From the IMG/VR virus record IMGVR_UViG_3300015360_000118, positions 1-34,721 of that record: a stretch of DNA of 34,721 bases; one strand, given 5' to 3'. A model generated the notes under the pieces. It had not been told where the DNA came from. It did no database searches and saw only the letters and a list, made by a program, of their open reading frames with translations. Source of the DNA: a virus. Every line of letters starts with the position of its first letter. The stretch's first letter is position 1. The position numbers were made by a program, and so were the translations under genes. Below, piece by piece: positions 1-6,942 of this stretch.

Positions 1-1
1 G

Positions 2-115
2 CCATTACAAAAGCAGATAGTAGAAATGATTAACGCTTGTAAGAAATGGATTGAGTATAGAGTAGACGAATCGTACACATTAGTCGAAGAAGGAATTCTC
101 CCAATTAGCGCATGA
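2..115 (+). CDS. C-terminal end of an unknown protein (partial)
   Basis: An open frame enters from the left edge and stops with TGA at 113-115, leaving 37 residues with no start codon inside the window. The visible part is charged and ends in ILPISA; I recognise no motif. The next gene, the small terminase subunit, starts 68 bases downstream on the same strand, so this is probably the last part of a gene in or just before the packaging operon. An internal ATG at 26 could also give a very short product, but an open frame running off the edge fits a truncated gene better. Confidence 0.55.
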   Translation, partial: PLQKQIVEMINACKKWIEYRVDESYTLVEEGILPISA

Positions 116-183
116 AAATACTTGGAAATAGTGGATAAGAAAAACCAACCAACCGAGCAAGCGTATGATACAATGTACTTACA

Positions 184-816
184 ATGGCAAGTAAAGCACC
201 GGTTAAAGATAAAAAAGGCAGTAACACCGGTTATGGTAAAAGCGGGCGCAAAGCTATGCTTAAGAACGCCGCCAAAGACCTACTACCCGAGAAGAAAAAG
301 AAGAAATCCCCAAAAGAAAAGCCAACACTTGAGAAAGCAGCATTAAAAGCGCTCATGGACGCCAAACTATCTCCACAAGAGGAGTATTTTTGTGAGTTAT
401 ACGTATCAGACATAGAGTTTTATGGAAATGGTACACAGAGCTATATAGAAGCCTTTGATATTACCGTTGTACTAGGAAAGTCTCGAGGGGAGACGGACGA
501 CAACGAAATGACTCATGCAACCGTAAGGGCTAATGCAAGCAAGCTCTTGACAGACACCAACATATTGAACCGAATACACGAGCTATTAGAGGACGGCGGC
601 TTCAACGATCAACACGCAGACAAAACACTGCAGTTTTTAATGACACAAAAAGCAGACTTGAGAGTAGCGCTTGGAGCTATCGACGCATATAACAAACTTA
701 TGTCTCGTATACAAGACAGACAACACGTATTGCACTCTTTTGCTAATGAAGACGTCTCGGACGATGAACTACAGCGACGAATAGCCGAGAAGCAGAAGTT
801 CTTTAATAAAAAGTAA
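184..816 (+). CDS. terS: Terminase small subunit
   Basis: A 210-residue protein that should recognise phage DNA and load the large terminase subunit for packaging. A lysine-rich N-terminus (about 1-50) precedes a stretch around 62-140 that follows the Terminase_2 family pattern: LSPQEEYFCELYV, then GNGTQSYIEAF, then ATVRANASKLL and a short NILNRIHELL helix. In known members this forms the DNA-binding helix-turn-helix. The insert between TQSYIEAFDI and TVRANA is longer than usual. The ATG at 184 has no Shine-Dalgarno sequence. TerL lies about 1.5 kb downstream rather than adjacent, with four genes between. Family assignment rests on pattern recognition. Confidence 0.85.
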   Translation: MASKAPVKDKKGSNTGYGKSGRKAMLKNAAKDLLPEKKKKKSPKEKPTLEKAALKALMDAKLSPQEEYFCELYVSDIEFYGNGTQSYIEAFDITVVLGKSRGETDDNEMTHATVRANASKLLTDTNILNRIHELLEDGGFNDQHADKTLQFLMTQKADLRVALGAIDAYNKLMSRIQDRQHVLHSFANEDVSDDELQRRIAEKQKFFNKK

Positions 817-830
817 TAATTTAGTCGCCT

Positions 831-1091
831 ATGAAAGACTCAACAGCAAAATACATTGTCCGGACATGGTGGTTGGTGCTTGCCGTAGTTTTACTTGCCC
901 TTGCCGCTGGCTTTTTACGCATAGAAAAGCCGCCGGAGTCCAAGAATTCCCCTTTTTCGGAAGAATGTAAGTTTTACCAGAAGACTCAAGGTGGAGATAT
1001 GGTTATTAGTGAACCAAGCTCTGGAACGTTTCGCTACGAGTTGATTGCTACGAGCGACGGTATCGAGGTTTGGAAGTGTAATGCTTTTTAA
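831..1091 (+). CDS. Small single-pass membrane protein
   Basis: An 86-residue protein with one hydrophobic segment at about 12-30 (WWLVLAVVLLALAAGFL) after a short basic N-terminus, which looks like a signal anchor with the rest outside the cytoplasm. The exposed part holds two cysteines (in EECKFY and WKCNAF) that could pair. No family is recognised. It lies 14 bases after the small terminase gene, and the next start follows directly after its stop in a TAATATG junction, so it is part of the packaging operon. Confidence 0.6.
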   Translation: MKDSTAKYIVRTWWLVLAVVLLALAAGFLRIEKPPESKNSPFSEECKFYQKTQGGDMVISEPSSGTFRYELIATSDGIEVWKCNAF

Positions 1092-1092
1092 T

Positions 1093-1464
1093 ATGAATAA
1101 AGAAACAAGCCCAGACGGTAAGAATATAGAGAAAATCGACCACGGAGACGGGCGCCAGAGTGTCATAGTGCACGTAAATGCCCTTTCTCTTGATAACCCA
1201 GACGCCGAGGACTTGGAAGTAAAGAAGATTATTGAGGAGCAAATCCTTCCAAAGCTTAACGATCGAGTCGTACTTGTTACGGTAGTACACAAAGAAAGCT
1301 TACTTAAGGCTACTGTAAAGACTAAATTTATTAAGGTAAGGCAAGTAGCCGAGGTTCTCATTGCCGGTTTTCCGCAGACTACGCAGGAAAAAAAAGAACC
1401 TAATACCCAAGATTTTATTATTATAGCGGTCGAAGGTGACGACGTCTGTGTAACACAGCTATAG
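1093..1464 (+). CDS. Hypothetical protein
   Basis: A 123-residue soluble protein of unknown function. I chose the ATG at 1093 because it forms the TAATATG stop-start junction used repeatedly in this window; an in-frame ATG at 1081 would overlap the preceding gene. The middle part has regular alternating hydrophobic strands (RVVLVTVVHKES, KTKFIKVRQVAEVLIAG, DFIIIAVEGDDVCVTQL), suggesting a small alpha/beta domain. No motif is recognised. It sits between the small membrane protein and another unknown gene in the terminase operon. Confidence 0.6.
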   Translation: MNKETSPDGKNIEKIDHGDGRQSVIVHVNALSLDNPDAEDLEVKKIIEEQILPKLNDRVVLVTVVHKESLLKATVKTKFIKVRQVAEVLIAGFPQTTQEKKEPNTQDFIIIAVEGDDVCVTQL

Positions 1465-1465
1465 C

Positions 1466-1729
1466 ATGGCAAAACTACTACAGCTCAACATAGAAGCAAT
1501 ACACCGGCTCGTAATCATTGACGATGTACCGGTTATGGTATTTACGAGGGACGAGCTATCAGAGGAGACGCTCCTTCCTTCTGGTAAGTTTGAAATCTTT
1601 TGGTATGTGAACTTTAAAGGTAAGTTTTACGGTGGTATGGAGGTGCTCGCCGATCTAAAAGACATTGAACGCGACGTGGAGATTATGCTTGGTCACGCCA
1701 AGGAGACTTTAAAAAACCTTAATAAGTAG
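1466..1729 (+). CDS. Hypothetical protein
   Basis: An 87-residue protein with no recognisable family. It starts one base after the stop of the preceding gene and ends two bases before the peptide-deformylase-like gene, so it is very probably co-transcribed and coupled with both. Predicted features are N-terminal beta strands (LQLNIEAIHRLVIIDDVPVMVF) and a helical acidic C-terminus (DLKDIERDVEIMLGHAKETLKNL). No Shine-Dalgarno sequence precedes the ATG. Confidence 0.6.
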   Translation: MAKLLQLNIEAIHRLVIIDDVPVMVFTRDELSEETLLPSGKFEIFWYVNFKGKFYGGMEVLADLKDIERDVEIMLGHAKETLKNLNK

Positions 1730-1731
1730 GT

Positions 1732-2370
1732 ATGAAACTCGAAATAAAAAACCACCCCGAAGATAAAGTTGGTATTTACGCCGTCTCCAAGAAGGCAAAG
1801 AGAGCTCATATACCACTGGCTTTTTTAATTACTCAAGTGTGTGACGACGCAGAAAAGGAGTGGGCAGACAAATACGGTATGAAGGCTTGGGCGATTTCTC
1901 ACGCACAACTCACAACGTCCCCAGAGCCCTTACGTATCTTTGTAGTACACCCGACATTGGCAGAAAAGTCACTCAATCCTTTAAACGCTGGCTTTCCTTC
2001 ACGGGCTATCTTTAATGCTCAAATCCTAGAAGCCGAGAAGGAACTTGTAATGTATAAAAAAGTTCGAAAGACGGTATTTAATGGCACAACAGGAAAGCGA
2101 GAGATACACGACAAGGTACCGGAGAAGTGCGCCACGCCCAATATCTTTGAACCCAAGGAAGGTTGTATGAGTTTTGTACACCGGAAACCAAAGAAGGTGC
2201 AGCGAGTCTTCCGTATTACCGTTCGATACTGGTATCCGCGTCGTATACTTGGCTTGTGGGTATTATGGCGCCGGACTGAAAAAGTAGAAGGCTTAAAGTC
2301 GCAGATATTCCAGCACGAAATACAGCACTTCGAAGGGGATAACATATACTTTAAGCACAATGAACGCTAA
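1732..2370 (+). CDS. Peptide-deformylase-like protein
   Basis: A 212-residue protein carrying the hallmarks of peptide deformylase, the metal enzyme that removes the formyl group from new proteins. Motif 2 is EGCMS at 143-147 (family EGCLS, metal ligand Cys145) and motif 3 is HEIQH at 195-199 (family HExDH, ligands His195 and His199, catalytic Glu196). Motif 1 (family GxGLAAxQ) is degenerate: around 52-59 only Gln59 is convincing, followed by LRIFVVHP as in true deformylases. The usual Asp of HExDH is Gln198. All metal ligands and the catalytic Glu remain, so activity is possible, but the degenerate first motif could mean altered specificity. It lies inside the terminase operon and overlaps the TerL start by 11 bases. 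Confidence 0.72.
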   Translation: MKLEIKNHPEDKVGIYAVSKKAKRAHIPLAFLITQVCDDAEKEWADKYGMKAWAISHAQLTTSPEPLRIFVVHPTLAEKSLNPLNAGFPSRAIFNAQILEAEKELVMYKKVRKTVFNGTTGKREIHDKVPEKCATPNIFEPKEGCMSFVHRKPKKVQRVFRITVRYWYPRRILGLWVLWRRTEKVEGLKSQIFQHEIQHFEGDNIYFKHNER

Positions 2371-3847
2371 AAAGCCCGACAACTACGACTTGCAGCTCCT
2401 AGACTACCGCCTAGAGAATGAAAAGTACCGATACTACGAACCTTCTGGAGTAGGAGAGGACTTTCTCAATGCGTTTGGAAGCAATGACTACTTTATACTC
2501 TTTCTTTCGGCGGCTAATGGAGTGGGCAAAACAGCACTGGCTACCAACATAATCGCAAATATATGCTTTTCTGGTAATAATCCTTGGTTCCGTGGTGGAT
2601 TGTTCGAGAAATGGCAGTATCTAAAGAAGGGACGTATTGTTACAGAATCAGACTTGGTAGAAAAGAACGTGGTAAACGAGCTTAAACAATGGCTCCCCCG
2701 CGGTCGCTACCAGACTAAAAAAGCTGGTAAGCACTTCGAATCCCGTTGGTTTACTGATACCGGCTTCGATTGGGACATTATGACCTATGACCAAGACCCT
2801 ATGCAGTTTGAAGGAATAACGCTCGGTTGGGCTTGGTTTGACGAGCCACCACCAGACCTATTGTTGAAAGCTACAATCTCTCGTATGCGTAAAGGTGGTA
2901 TCATTATTATCACAGCTACACCTATTTCCGGTTCAGCTCACTTGTACGATATGTTCGCCAATGGAGAAATGGAAGTGCAAGTACAGCTTCGAGAAGGAGA
3001 AGACCCTGTAACTGTAAAGCGCCGTGTTTACCACCTTACAGCGGACGTTGAAAGCGTTTGTAAGGAGCATGGTATCCGTGGACACTTGGAGCACCAACAT
3101 ATTGCTCAAATGGTCGCGGAGTATCCGGAAGACGAACGACAAGCTCGTGTATACGGTAAGTTTCAACACCTTGTAGGACTTGTGTTTAAAAAATGGAATA
3201 AACAAGTACACGTAATAGAACCGTTTGCGCTCGACCCGCGCGAGTGGTGCGTTTATCATTCCCTTGACCCGCACCCACGTAACCCAGACGCAGGTATTTG
3301 GCTGGCAGTAAATAGGCAAGGAACCAAGATAGTAGTTGATGAGTATTACAAAAACCCAGACACGGTGCAGGACTTGGGATATGATTTAAAGAAGAAGCAC
3401 TCTCTCTACCGTATGGAAACGCCGTATACCATTGACCCTAGTGCAACGATCGTCGACCAACATACAGAACGTTGTTTGGCTACTATGCTGGAGGACGAAG
3501 GACTTAATTACATTTCAGCGTCAAAGTCTCGAGCGGTAGCAGATAAGCGTATTGAGAACGCCTTGGACTACCGAGAAGTAAACGGACAAATGATAAAGCC
3601 GCCTGAATTGTACGTATTTTCTACTTGTCAGCGTTTCATTTACGAAGTGGAGCACTGGCGCTGGCAAGAGTGGAAGGGCAAAACCAGCTTTGATAAAAAC
3701 CGTAAGGAACAAAAGGTTGATAAAGACGACCACACTATTGAGTGTCTTGGACGTATTTTGTTTCAAGAGCCACAGTTTAGAGAAATGGTTACGCGACAAG
3801 TGCAAAGTGGAGTACAAAAAATGTCTAGCGATGACCCTTACTTTTAA
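2360..3847 (+). CDS. terL: Terminase large subunit (packaging ATPase and nuclease)
   Basis: A 495-residue protein that should drive DNA into the prohead and cut it. The N-terminal ATPase shows a Walker A loop SAANGVGKT at 50-58, a Walker B strand GWAWFDE ending at 162 and a TATPIS coupling motif at 185-190. The C-terminal RNase-H-like nuclease shows SLDPHPRNPDAG (Asp303), VVDEYY around 326-330 and a late KDDHTIECLGRIL that probably supplies the last acidic residue. The length is normal for the family. Its start overlaps the end of the deformylase-like gene. It is followed by a zinc-ribbon gene and then the 1 kb structured non-coding region. Confidence 0.95.
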   Translation: MNAKKPDNYDLQLLDYRLENEKYRYYEPSGVGEDFLNAFGSNDYFILFLSAANGVGKTALATNIIANICFSGNNPWFRGGLFEKWQYLKKGRIVTESDLVEKNVVNELKQWLPRGRYQTKKAGKHFESRWFTDTGFDWDIMTYDQDPMQFEGITLGWAWFDEPPPDLLLKATISRMRKGGIIIITATPISGSAHLYDMFANGEMEVQVQLREGEDPVTVKRRVYHLTADVESVCKEHGIRGHLEHQHIAQMVAEYPEDERQARVYGKFQHLVGLVFKKWNKQVHVIEPFALDPREWCVYHSLDPHPRNPDAGIWLAVNRQGTKIVVDEYYKNPDTVQDLGYDLKKKHSLYRMETPYTIDPSATIVDQHTERCLATMLEDEGLNYISASKSRAVADKRIENALDYREVNGQMIKPPELYVFSTCQRFIYEVEHWRWQEWKGKTSFDKNRKEQKVDKDDHTIECLGRILFQEPQFREMVTRQVQSGVQKMSSDDPYF

Positions 3848-3848
3848 T

Positions 3849-3989
3849 ATGGAACCGGACTTAATCATTTGTGAAGGTTGTGGTCGGAGTATTGAATTAC
3901 ACGAAGACTTCCAAGAATCAGATATGGGGATAAGCTTGTGTATAGAGTGTTGCCCAGACGGTATACCGAAAGACGACTGGCTGTTATAA
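3849..3989 (+). CDS. Small zinc-ribbon protein
   Basis: A 46-residue protein starting in a TAATATG junction right after TerL. It has CEGC at 8-11 and CIECC at 31-35, a two-knuckle pattern typical of a treble-clef or zinc-ribbon fold, joined by an acidic linker. The partner is unknown; such small zinc proteins in phages can bind nucleic acid or a host protein. Its last codons overlap an extended -10 promoter (TGTTATAAT at 3982-3990), so the 3' end of the gene serves as promoter for the structured region downstream. Confidence 0.65.
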   Translation: MEPDLIICEGCGRSIELHEDFQESDMGISLCIECCPDGIPKDDWLL

Positions 3990-3990
3990 T
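3982..3990 (+). promoter_or_regulatory. Extended -10 promoter candidate
   Basis: TGT followed by TATAAT at 3985-3990, overlapping the end of the zinc-ribbon gene. No convincing -35 hexamer is seen at the right distance, as is usual for extended -10 promoters. Initiation near 3997 would place the hairpin GTCGG/CCGAC (3997-4015) at the very 5' end of the RNA. The same 9-mer occurs at 4898 and 27630. Confidence 0.45.
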
Positions 3991-4059
3991 ATCCACGTCG
4001 GACTAGAGCACCGACAATTGCTAGGCAAAAGGGAATTGACCCCCTTTTCTTTCTTACTT

Positions 4060-4091
4060 GTAAACCCCCCAAGCGACCGCGGGGGGTTTAC
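4060..4091 (+). terminator. Perfect 11-bp GC-rich hairpin after the terminase operon
   Basis: GTAAACCCCCC at 4060-4070 pairs perfectly with 4081-4091 around a 10-base loop. A T-rich run lies upstream but no clear T-tract follows, so it may be a terminator of unusual form, an RNA-stabilising 3' end or a processing site. It lies about 70 bases after the last gene of the terminase operon. Confidence 0.5.
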
Positions 4092-4127
4092 TATATAAGC
4101 CGCTGGACTCCATAAAAGGTGACAATG

Positions 4128-4136
4128 TGGTATTAT
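4128..4136 (+). promoter_or_regulatory. Extended -10 promoter candidate for a small RNA
   Basis: TGG followed by TATTAT at 4131-4136, with a purine start region at about 4141-4143. No clear -35 is seen. A short structured stretch ending in an intrinsic terminator follows within 75 bases, which fits a free-standing small RNA gene. Confidence 0.4.
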
Positions 4137-4139
4137 AGA

Positions 4140-4210
4140 CATGGAGCCATTCTTGCCTTAAGCGGTAAGGAAACCATGGAAAGAGCACCACCAGCCGGGG
4201 TGCTCTTTTT
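4140..4210 (+). ncRNA. Candidate small RNA (about 70 nt) with its own terminator
   Basis: CATGG (4140-4144) pairs with CCATG (4174-4178) and encloses a hairpin CCTTA (4156-4160)/TAAGG (4166-4170). The terminator hairpin follows at once. An extended -10 lies just upstream. There is no open frame of note inside. The promoter-structure-terminator layout supports a small non-coding RNA gene; no known family is recognised and the function is unknown. Confidence 0.5.
4180..4210 (+). terminator. Rho-independent terminator
   Basis: AAAGAGCACC (4180-4189) pairs with GGTGCTCTTT (4199-4208) around a 9-base loop and runs into a T tract ending at 4210. This is a textbook intrinsic terminator, placed 40 bases downstream of the small-RNA start region. 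Confidence 0.8.
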
Positions 4211-4240
4211 GTTCTTAACCTTATCTTCATACGCTTTGTT

Positions 4241-4246
4241 TATAAT
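4241..4246 (+). promoter_or_regulatory. -10 hexamer TATAAT ahead of the second structured RNA
   Basis: A perfect TATAAT follows the preceding terminator by 30 bases. I see no good -35 hexamer and the extended TG is one base out of place, so the call rests on the perfect -10 and on the structured RNA with a terminator that follows. Confidence 0.35.
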
Positions 4247-4251
4247 GGGCG

Positions 4252-4458
4252 CTAGGACTGTAACAAATATCCACAGTCTACGGCTATACAGATAGAGCCT
4301 TAAACATGCTATTATGTTCGGGTATGGTTTTGAAACATCAACAATTGAATACTTGCGCAGCTAACCCAACCTCGGAAGACCATACAATTTTCCTTGGGTT
4401 GGCGTCGCTAGTATTGAACAAAAACGTTGTAAGGGCACTCTTTTTGAGTGTCTTTTTT
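4252..4458 (+). ncRNA. Candidate structured RNA (about 205 nt) ending in a terminator
   Basis: A chain of helices: GACTGT/ACAGTC (4256-4278), GGCTAT with ATAGAGCC (4282-4299, one bulge), AACAT/ATGTT (4303-4318), then a long imperfect hairpin in which AATACT (4348-4353) pairs with AGTATT (4410-4415), GCG with CGC, and GCTAACCCAA (4360-4369) with TTGGGTTGGC (4394-4403). An intrinsic terminator closes it at 4434-4458. A 72-codon open frame crosses it but has no start context and shows no family, so RNA is the better reading. The sequence TGCTATTAT at 4307-4315 also resembles an extended -10. Family unknown. Confidence 0.55.
4434..4458 (+). terminator. Rho-independent terminator
   Basis: GGCACTC (4434-4440) pairs with GAGTGTC (4446-4452, one G-U pair) around a TTTTT loop and is followed by six T residues at 4453-4458. 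It ends the second structured RNA. Confidence 0.8.
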
Positions 4459-4466
4459 CGTGTCAC

Positions 4467-4853
4467 ATTGCAACTCGGGCTTCTTGCAATTAAAAAACCT
4501 AGTCCGTTTCCAAATAGTAATTAGTTTTGTGTAGGAACCATAACGACTCGGGAGATCGTTGCTCTCAATACCGGTCATTATTGAGTCCTACGCAAAGCTC
4601 ATTACACAAGCTCTTGTTCAGATACATATGCGAAAGCAGGGAAAACGAGTGTCCGACTTCTCGCCCTGCCGTTGAATATGTACCGGAACAAGGGAACTCT
4701 AAAGATAAATAAAAAGTAAGTTTCGCGTCGTTTTGTTTCTAAGACAATAGCATTAAAGAAACTGGAAGGGGTTTATCTTTGTAGAGTACTGACACCAACT
4801 AAATAACCGCGCAGCAATAGCCCTTCAAGGGTAGAAGTCGGGCTGTACCTTAT
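4467..4853 (+). ncRNA. Candidate large ornate RNA with a three-way junction
   Basis: Nearly continuous helices. ATTGCAA/TTGCAAT forms 4467-4490. A three-way junction is closed by 11 bp (4526-4536 with 4586-4596) and holds arms AACGA/TCGTT (4542-4560) and CTCAATA/TATTGAG (4564-4585). A rod stacks CTCTTGTTC/GAACAAGGG (4611-4619 with 4686-4694), ACATAT/ATATGT, GCAGGG/CCCTGC and CGAG/CTCG. A second rod pairs CTCT-AAAGATAAA (4697-4709) with TTTATCTTT (4772-4780) plus AGAG, and encloses AGTTTC/GAAACT. A last part has CAGC/GCTG (4812-4845) around CCCT/AGGG. Short open frames here show no protein family. The style resembles large phage RNAs such as GOLLD and ROOL, but membership is not shown. Confidence 0.6.
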
Positions 4854-4897
4854 TAACAGAAAAAGGGTTTACAGTTTGTATTAAGAGTGCTGCCTTG

Positions 4898-4906
4898 TGT
4901 TATAAT
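4898..4906 (+). promoter_or_regulatory. Extended -10 promoter for the morphogenesis operon
   Basis: TGT followed by TATAAT at 4901-4906. A TTGTAT at 4876-4881 would be a -35 with a 19-bp spacer, longer than ideal. It lies 85 bases before the portal start and after the structured RNA block, so it probably drives portal and the virion genes. Confidence 0.5.
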
Positions 4907-4990
4907 TTTAGATGAAGAAACCAAAAGTAAGAAAGAGTCGCCAACAATTCCTTCGCTCAAAGGAAACATTACTGGCGATATTTTTTATAA

Positions 4991-6934
4991 ATGGCTACTG
5001 CTACAACTAAAAAGAAGTCCGACAAGTACGAAGTTCCAGAAGAAATTATGGAGCTTGAAGACGACTCTGTAGAAGAAAAGACAGAACGTCCGGACTTTAC
5101 TTCTCTTATAAAGCAATCTGCTTCCGAGTGGGAGCAAGGTTGGTGGTTTATGAAGCCAAAGTGGGACGAGTGGGCACTCCGACTCAAACTATACAACAAC
5201 CAAAAGCGCGACAAAGAAAGTGTAGGTGATACTACGCTATTTTCTGTATTTCAAACGATACTTGCGGCGCTTTACGACGACCGACTCGCTGCTACTTTTT
5301 CTCCTCGAGAGATTGGAGACGACGAAATTGCCGAAAACCTCGACTTGGTAGCTGATTATGACTACGATTTAATGGAAAAGGACATTATCGACTACGAGTG
5401 GGACTTTGAAGCTGCCTTTTTTGGTCGTGGCTTACTTTGTGTCATGGACTTTGACGAAAGTACCCTTACGCCTTCTCCGTATGTATGGAACAGAATGGTG
5501 ACAGTACGTGACCCAGAAGCCGCAAGTGTAAACGGCGATCGTGCTGGACGGGGAGCTTCGCGCTTTCTTTACCGTGAAATCCGAATGACCAAAGAACAGC
5601 TTGCAAACAATGACCAATATTTCGAATACGAAAGCCTAAAAGGTGCTGGAAACAAGAATGATACCAAGAGCCCACTTGACCAATACATGCGGGACACTGC
5701 CGACGCCGCGGGACTAGGAGACGTGCAAAAGTTCGCTAATATCGACGGTGATAACGCAAGTCTTCGACTACGAGAAGGTTTTACCCGCTGGAACGGCAAG
5801 CTTTGCTTCGTTACTATTGGAGACAATGGGAAAAAAGTTATCCGGTACCAAGAACTGGAGCGAAACACCATACCAATTGTAGACCGTGTACTATTTCCGA
5901 TTCCAAACTCTTTTGACTCTGTTTCTGTTCCGGACTTGGTGGAAGACAAGCAACGAGCTAGAGCGGTAGCGCTTAATCTTTCTCTTAAGGGAGTAAAAGC
6001 CAACCTACACCCAATGTACTTATTTGATAAGAACAAAATTGACGAGCGACAAGACTTTAATTTTGCTTTTAACAAGTTCATTCCAGTGCAAGGAAATCCA
6101 GCCGGTGCCGTAGTTCCAATGACTAAAGACTATATTAAACAAGACGTAAGCTTTATTATGGAGACGCTATCAGCAAGCGCAGAACGAGCTACAGGTACAC
6201 CAGACATTAAACAAGGCGCTAACCCAGACGGAAAGACCACAGCTACTCGAGACACACTTGTAGCACAAGGCTCGGACAGTCGTTATGGACTCGCTGCCCG
6301 TATTTTTGGTTGGAGCGAGCGACGATTCTGGCAAGAGTACTATAACCACCTTAAAGAGAACATGGACGATGGTATACACGAGAAAATGGTACGTGTCGTA
6401 GGCGCCCTTGGTGCTGCTTGGCGACCGTTTAAGAAATCCGACCTTATAGTACCAGCCGAACACGCAGACCCTAATATTAAAATTGAAAGTAAAGCAGTTT
6501 CAGATACAAGGCGCTTTAACGAAGCTAAACTGTTTCGAGACTACCTTACCCTTGCAGCAACCGACCCAACTGCTCAAATACGTTCTGGTATGCGGTATTA
6601 CGGCAAGCTTATTGGTATGAAGCAAGACTTGGTAGAGCAAATCTACCCACCTACAATAGACGAACTTCGTGCCGAGGAGGAAAATATGCTCATTTATGAA
6701 GGAACCAAGGCTATTGTACTTCCAGACGACGATCATTATTTACACCTTCAAATCCACAACAAGCTTCCGGACTCTCCAACAAAGACCGCTCACCTAAACG
6801 CACACAAACGGGCGCTTATTCTCCAAAAAACAAATCCCGAAATGGTACCGCTTCCTACTGCTCAAGGTGCGGTGCCGGTTGATAACCTAACAGCGCCAGC
6901 GCAAGAAGGAGGACGTAAGCTGCCAGTCTTGTAA
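4991..6934 (+). CDS. Portal protein (P22/T7-like)
   Basis: A 647-residue protein that should form the dodecameric ring at the capsid vertex through which DNA enters and leaves. After an acidic N-terminus (1-45) come portal-like helices around 83-105 (FSVFQTILAALYDDR) and 135-150 (YEWDFEAAFFGRGLL), a beta-rich wing, and from about residue 399 RATGTPDIKQG leading into long stem and crown helices (FGWSERRFWQEYYNHL). Length and position after TerL and before the scaffold fit the short-tailed-phage portal family. The ATG has no Shine-Dalgarno sequence, and a TTTTTT run lies just upstream. The family is inferred from pattern and gene order. Confidence 0.88.
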   Translation: MATATTKKKSDKYEVPEEIMELEDDSVEEKTERPDFTSLIKQSASEWEQGWWFMKPKWDEWALRLKLYNNQKRDKESVGDTTLFSVFQTILAALYDDRLAATFSPREIGDDEIAENLDLVADYDYDLMEKDIIDYEWDFEAAFFGRGLLCVMDFDESTLTPSPYVWNRMVTVRDPEAASVNGDRAGRGASRFLYREIRMTKEQLANNDQYFEYESLKGAGNKNDTKSPLDQYMRDTADAAGLGDVQKFANIDGDNASLRLREGFTRWNGKLCFVTIGDNGKKVIRYQELERNTIPIVDRVLFPIPNSFDSVSVPDLVEDKQRARAVALNLSLKGVKANLHPMYLFDKNKIDERQDFNFAFNKFIPVQGNPAGAVVPMTKDYIKQDVSFIMETLSASAERATGTPDIKQGANPDGKTTATRDTLVAQGSDSRYGLAARIFGWSERRFWQEYYNHLKENMDDGIHEKMVRVVGALGAAWRPFKKSDLIVPAEHADPNIKIESKAVSDTRRFNEAKLFRDYLTLAATDPTAQIRSGMRYYGKLIGMKQDLVEQIYPPTIDELRAEEENMLIYEGTKAIVLPDDDHYLHLQIHNKLPDSPTKTAHLNAHKRALILQKTNPEMVPLPTAQGAVPVDNLTAPAQEGGRKLPVL

Positions 6935-6942
6935 TACACGAT

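Noticed and set aside
122-346. Open frame overlapping the TerS start
   Set aside because: It needs a TTG start, shares most of its bases with TerS in another frame and has no recognisable content.
915-1472. A 185-codon minus-strand frame
   Set aside because: It lies opposite two well-packed plus-strand genes and shows no family.
4526-4596. tRNA gene
   Set aside because: The closing stem is 11 bp, there are only two arms, and no T-loop or CCA-type end is present.
4306-4712. Two open frames (4306-4524 and 4527-4712) in the structured gap
   Set aside because: No ribosome site, no family, cysteine-rich random-looking translations, and they run straight through perfect RNA helices and a terminator.
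4912-5010. A 32-codon basic frame between the portal promoter and the portal gene
   Set aside because: It overlaps the portal start in another frame and has no ribosome site; a leader peptide cannot be excluded.
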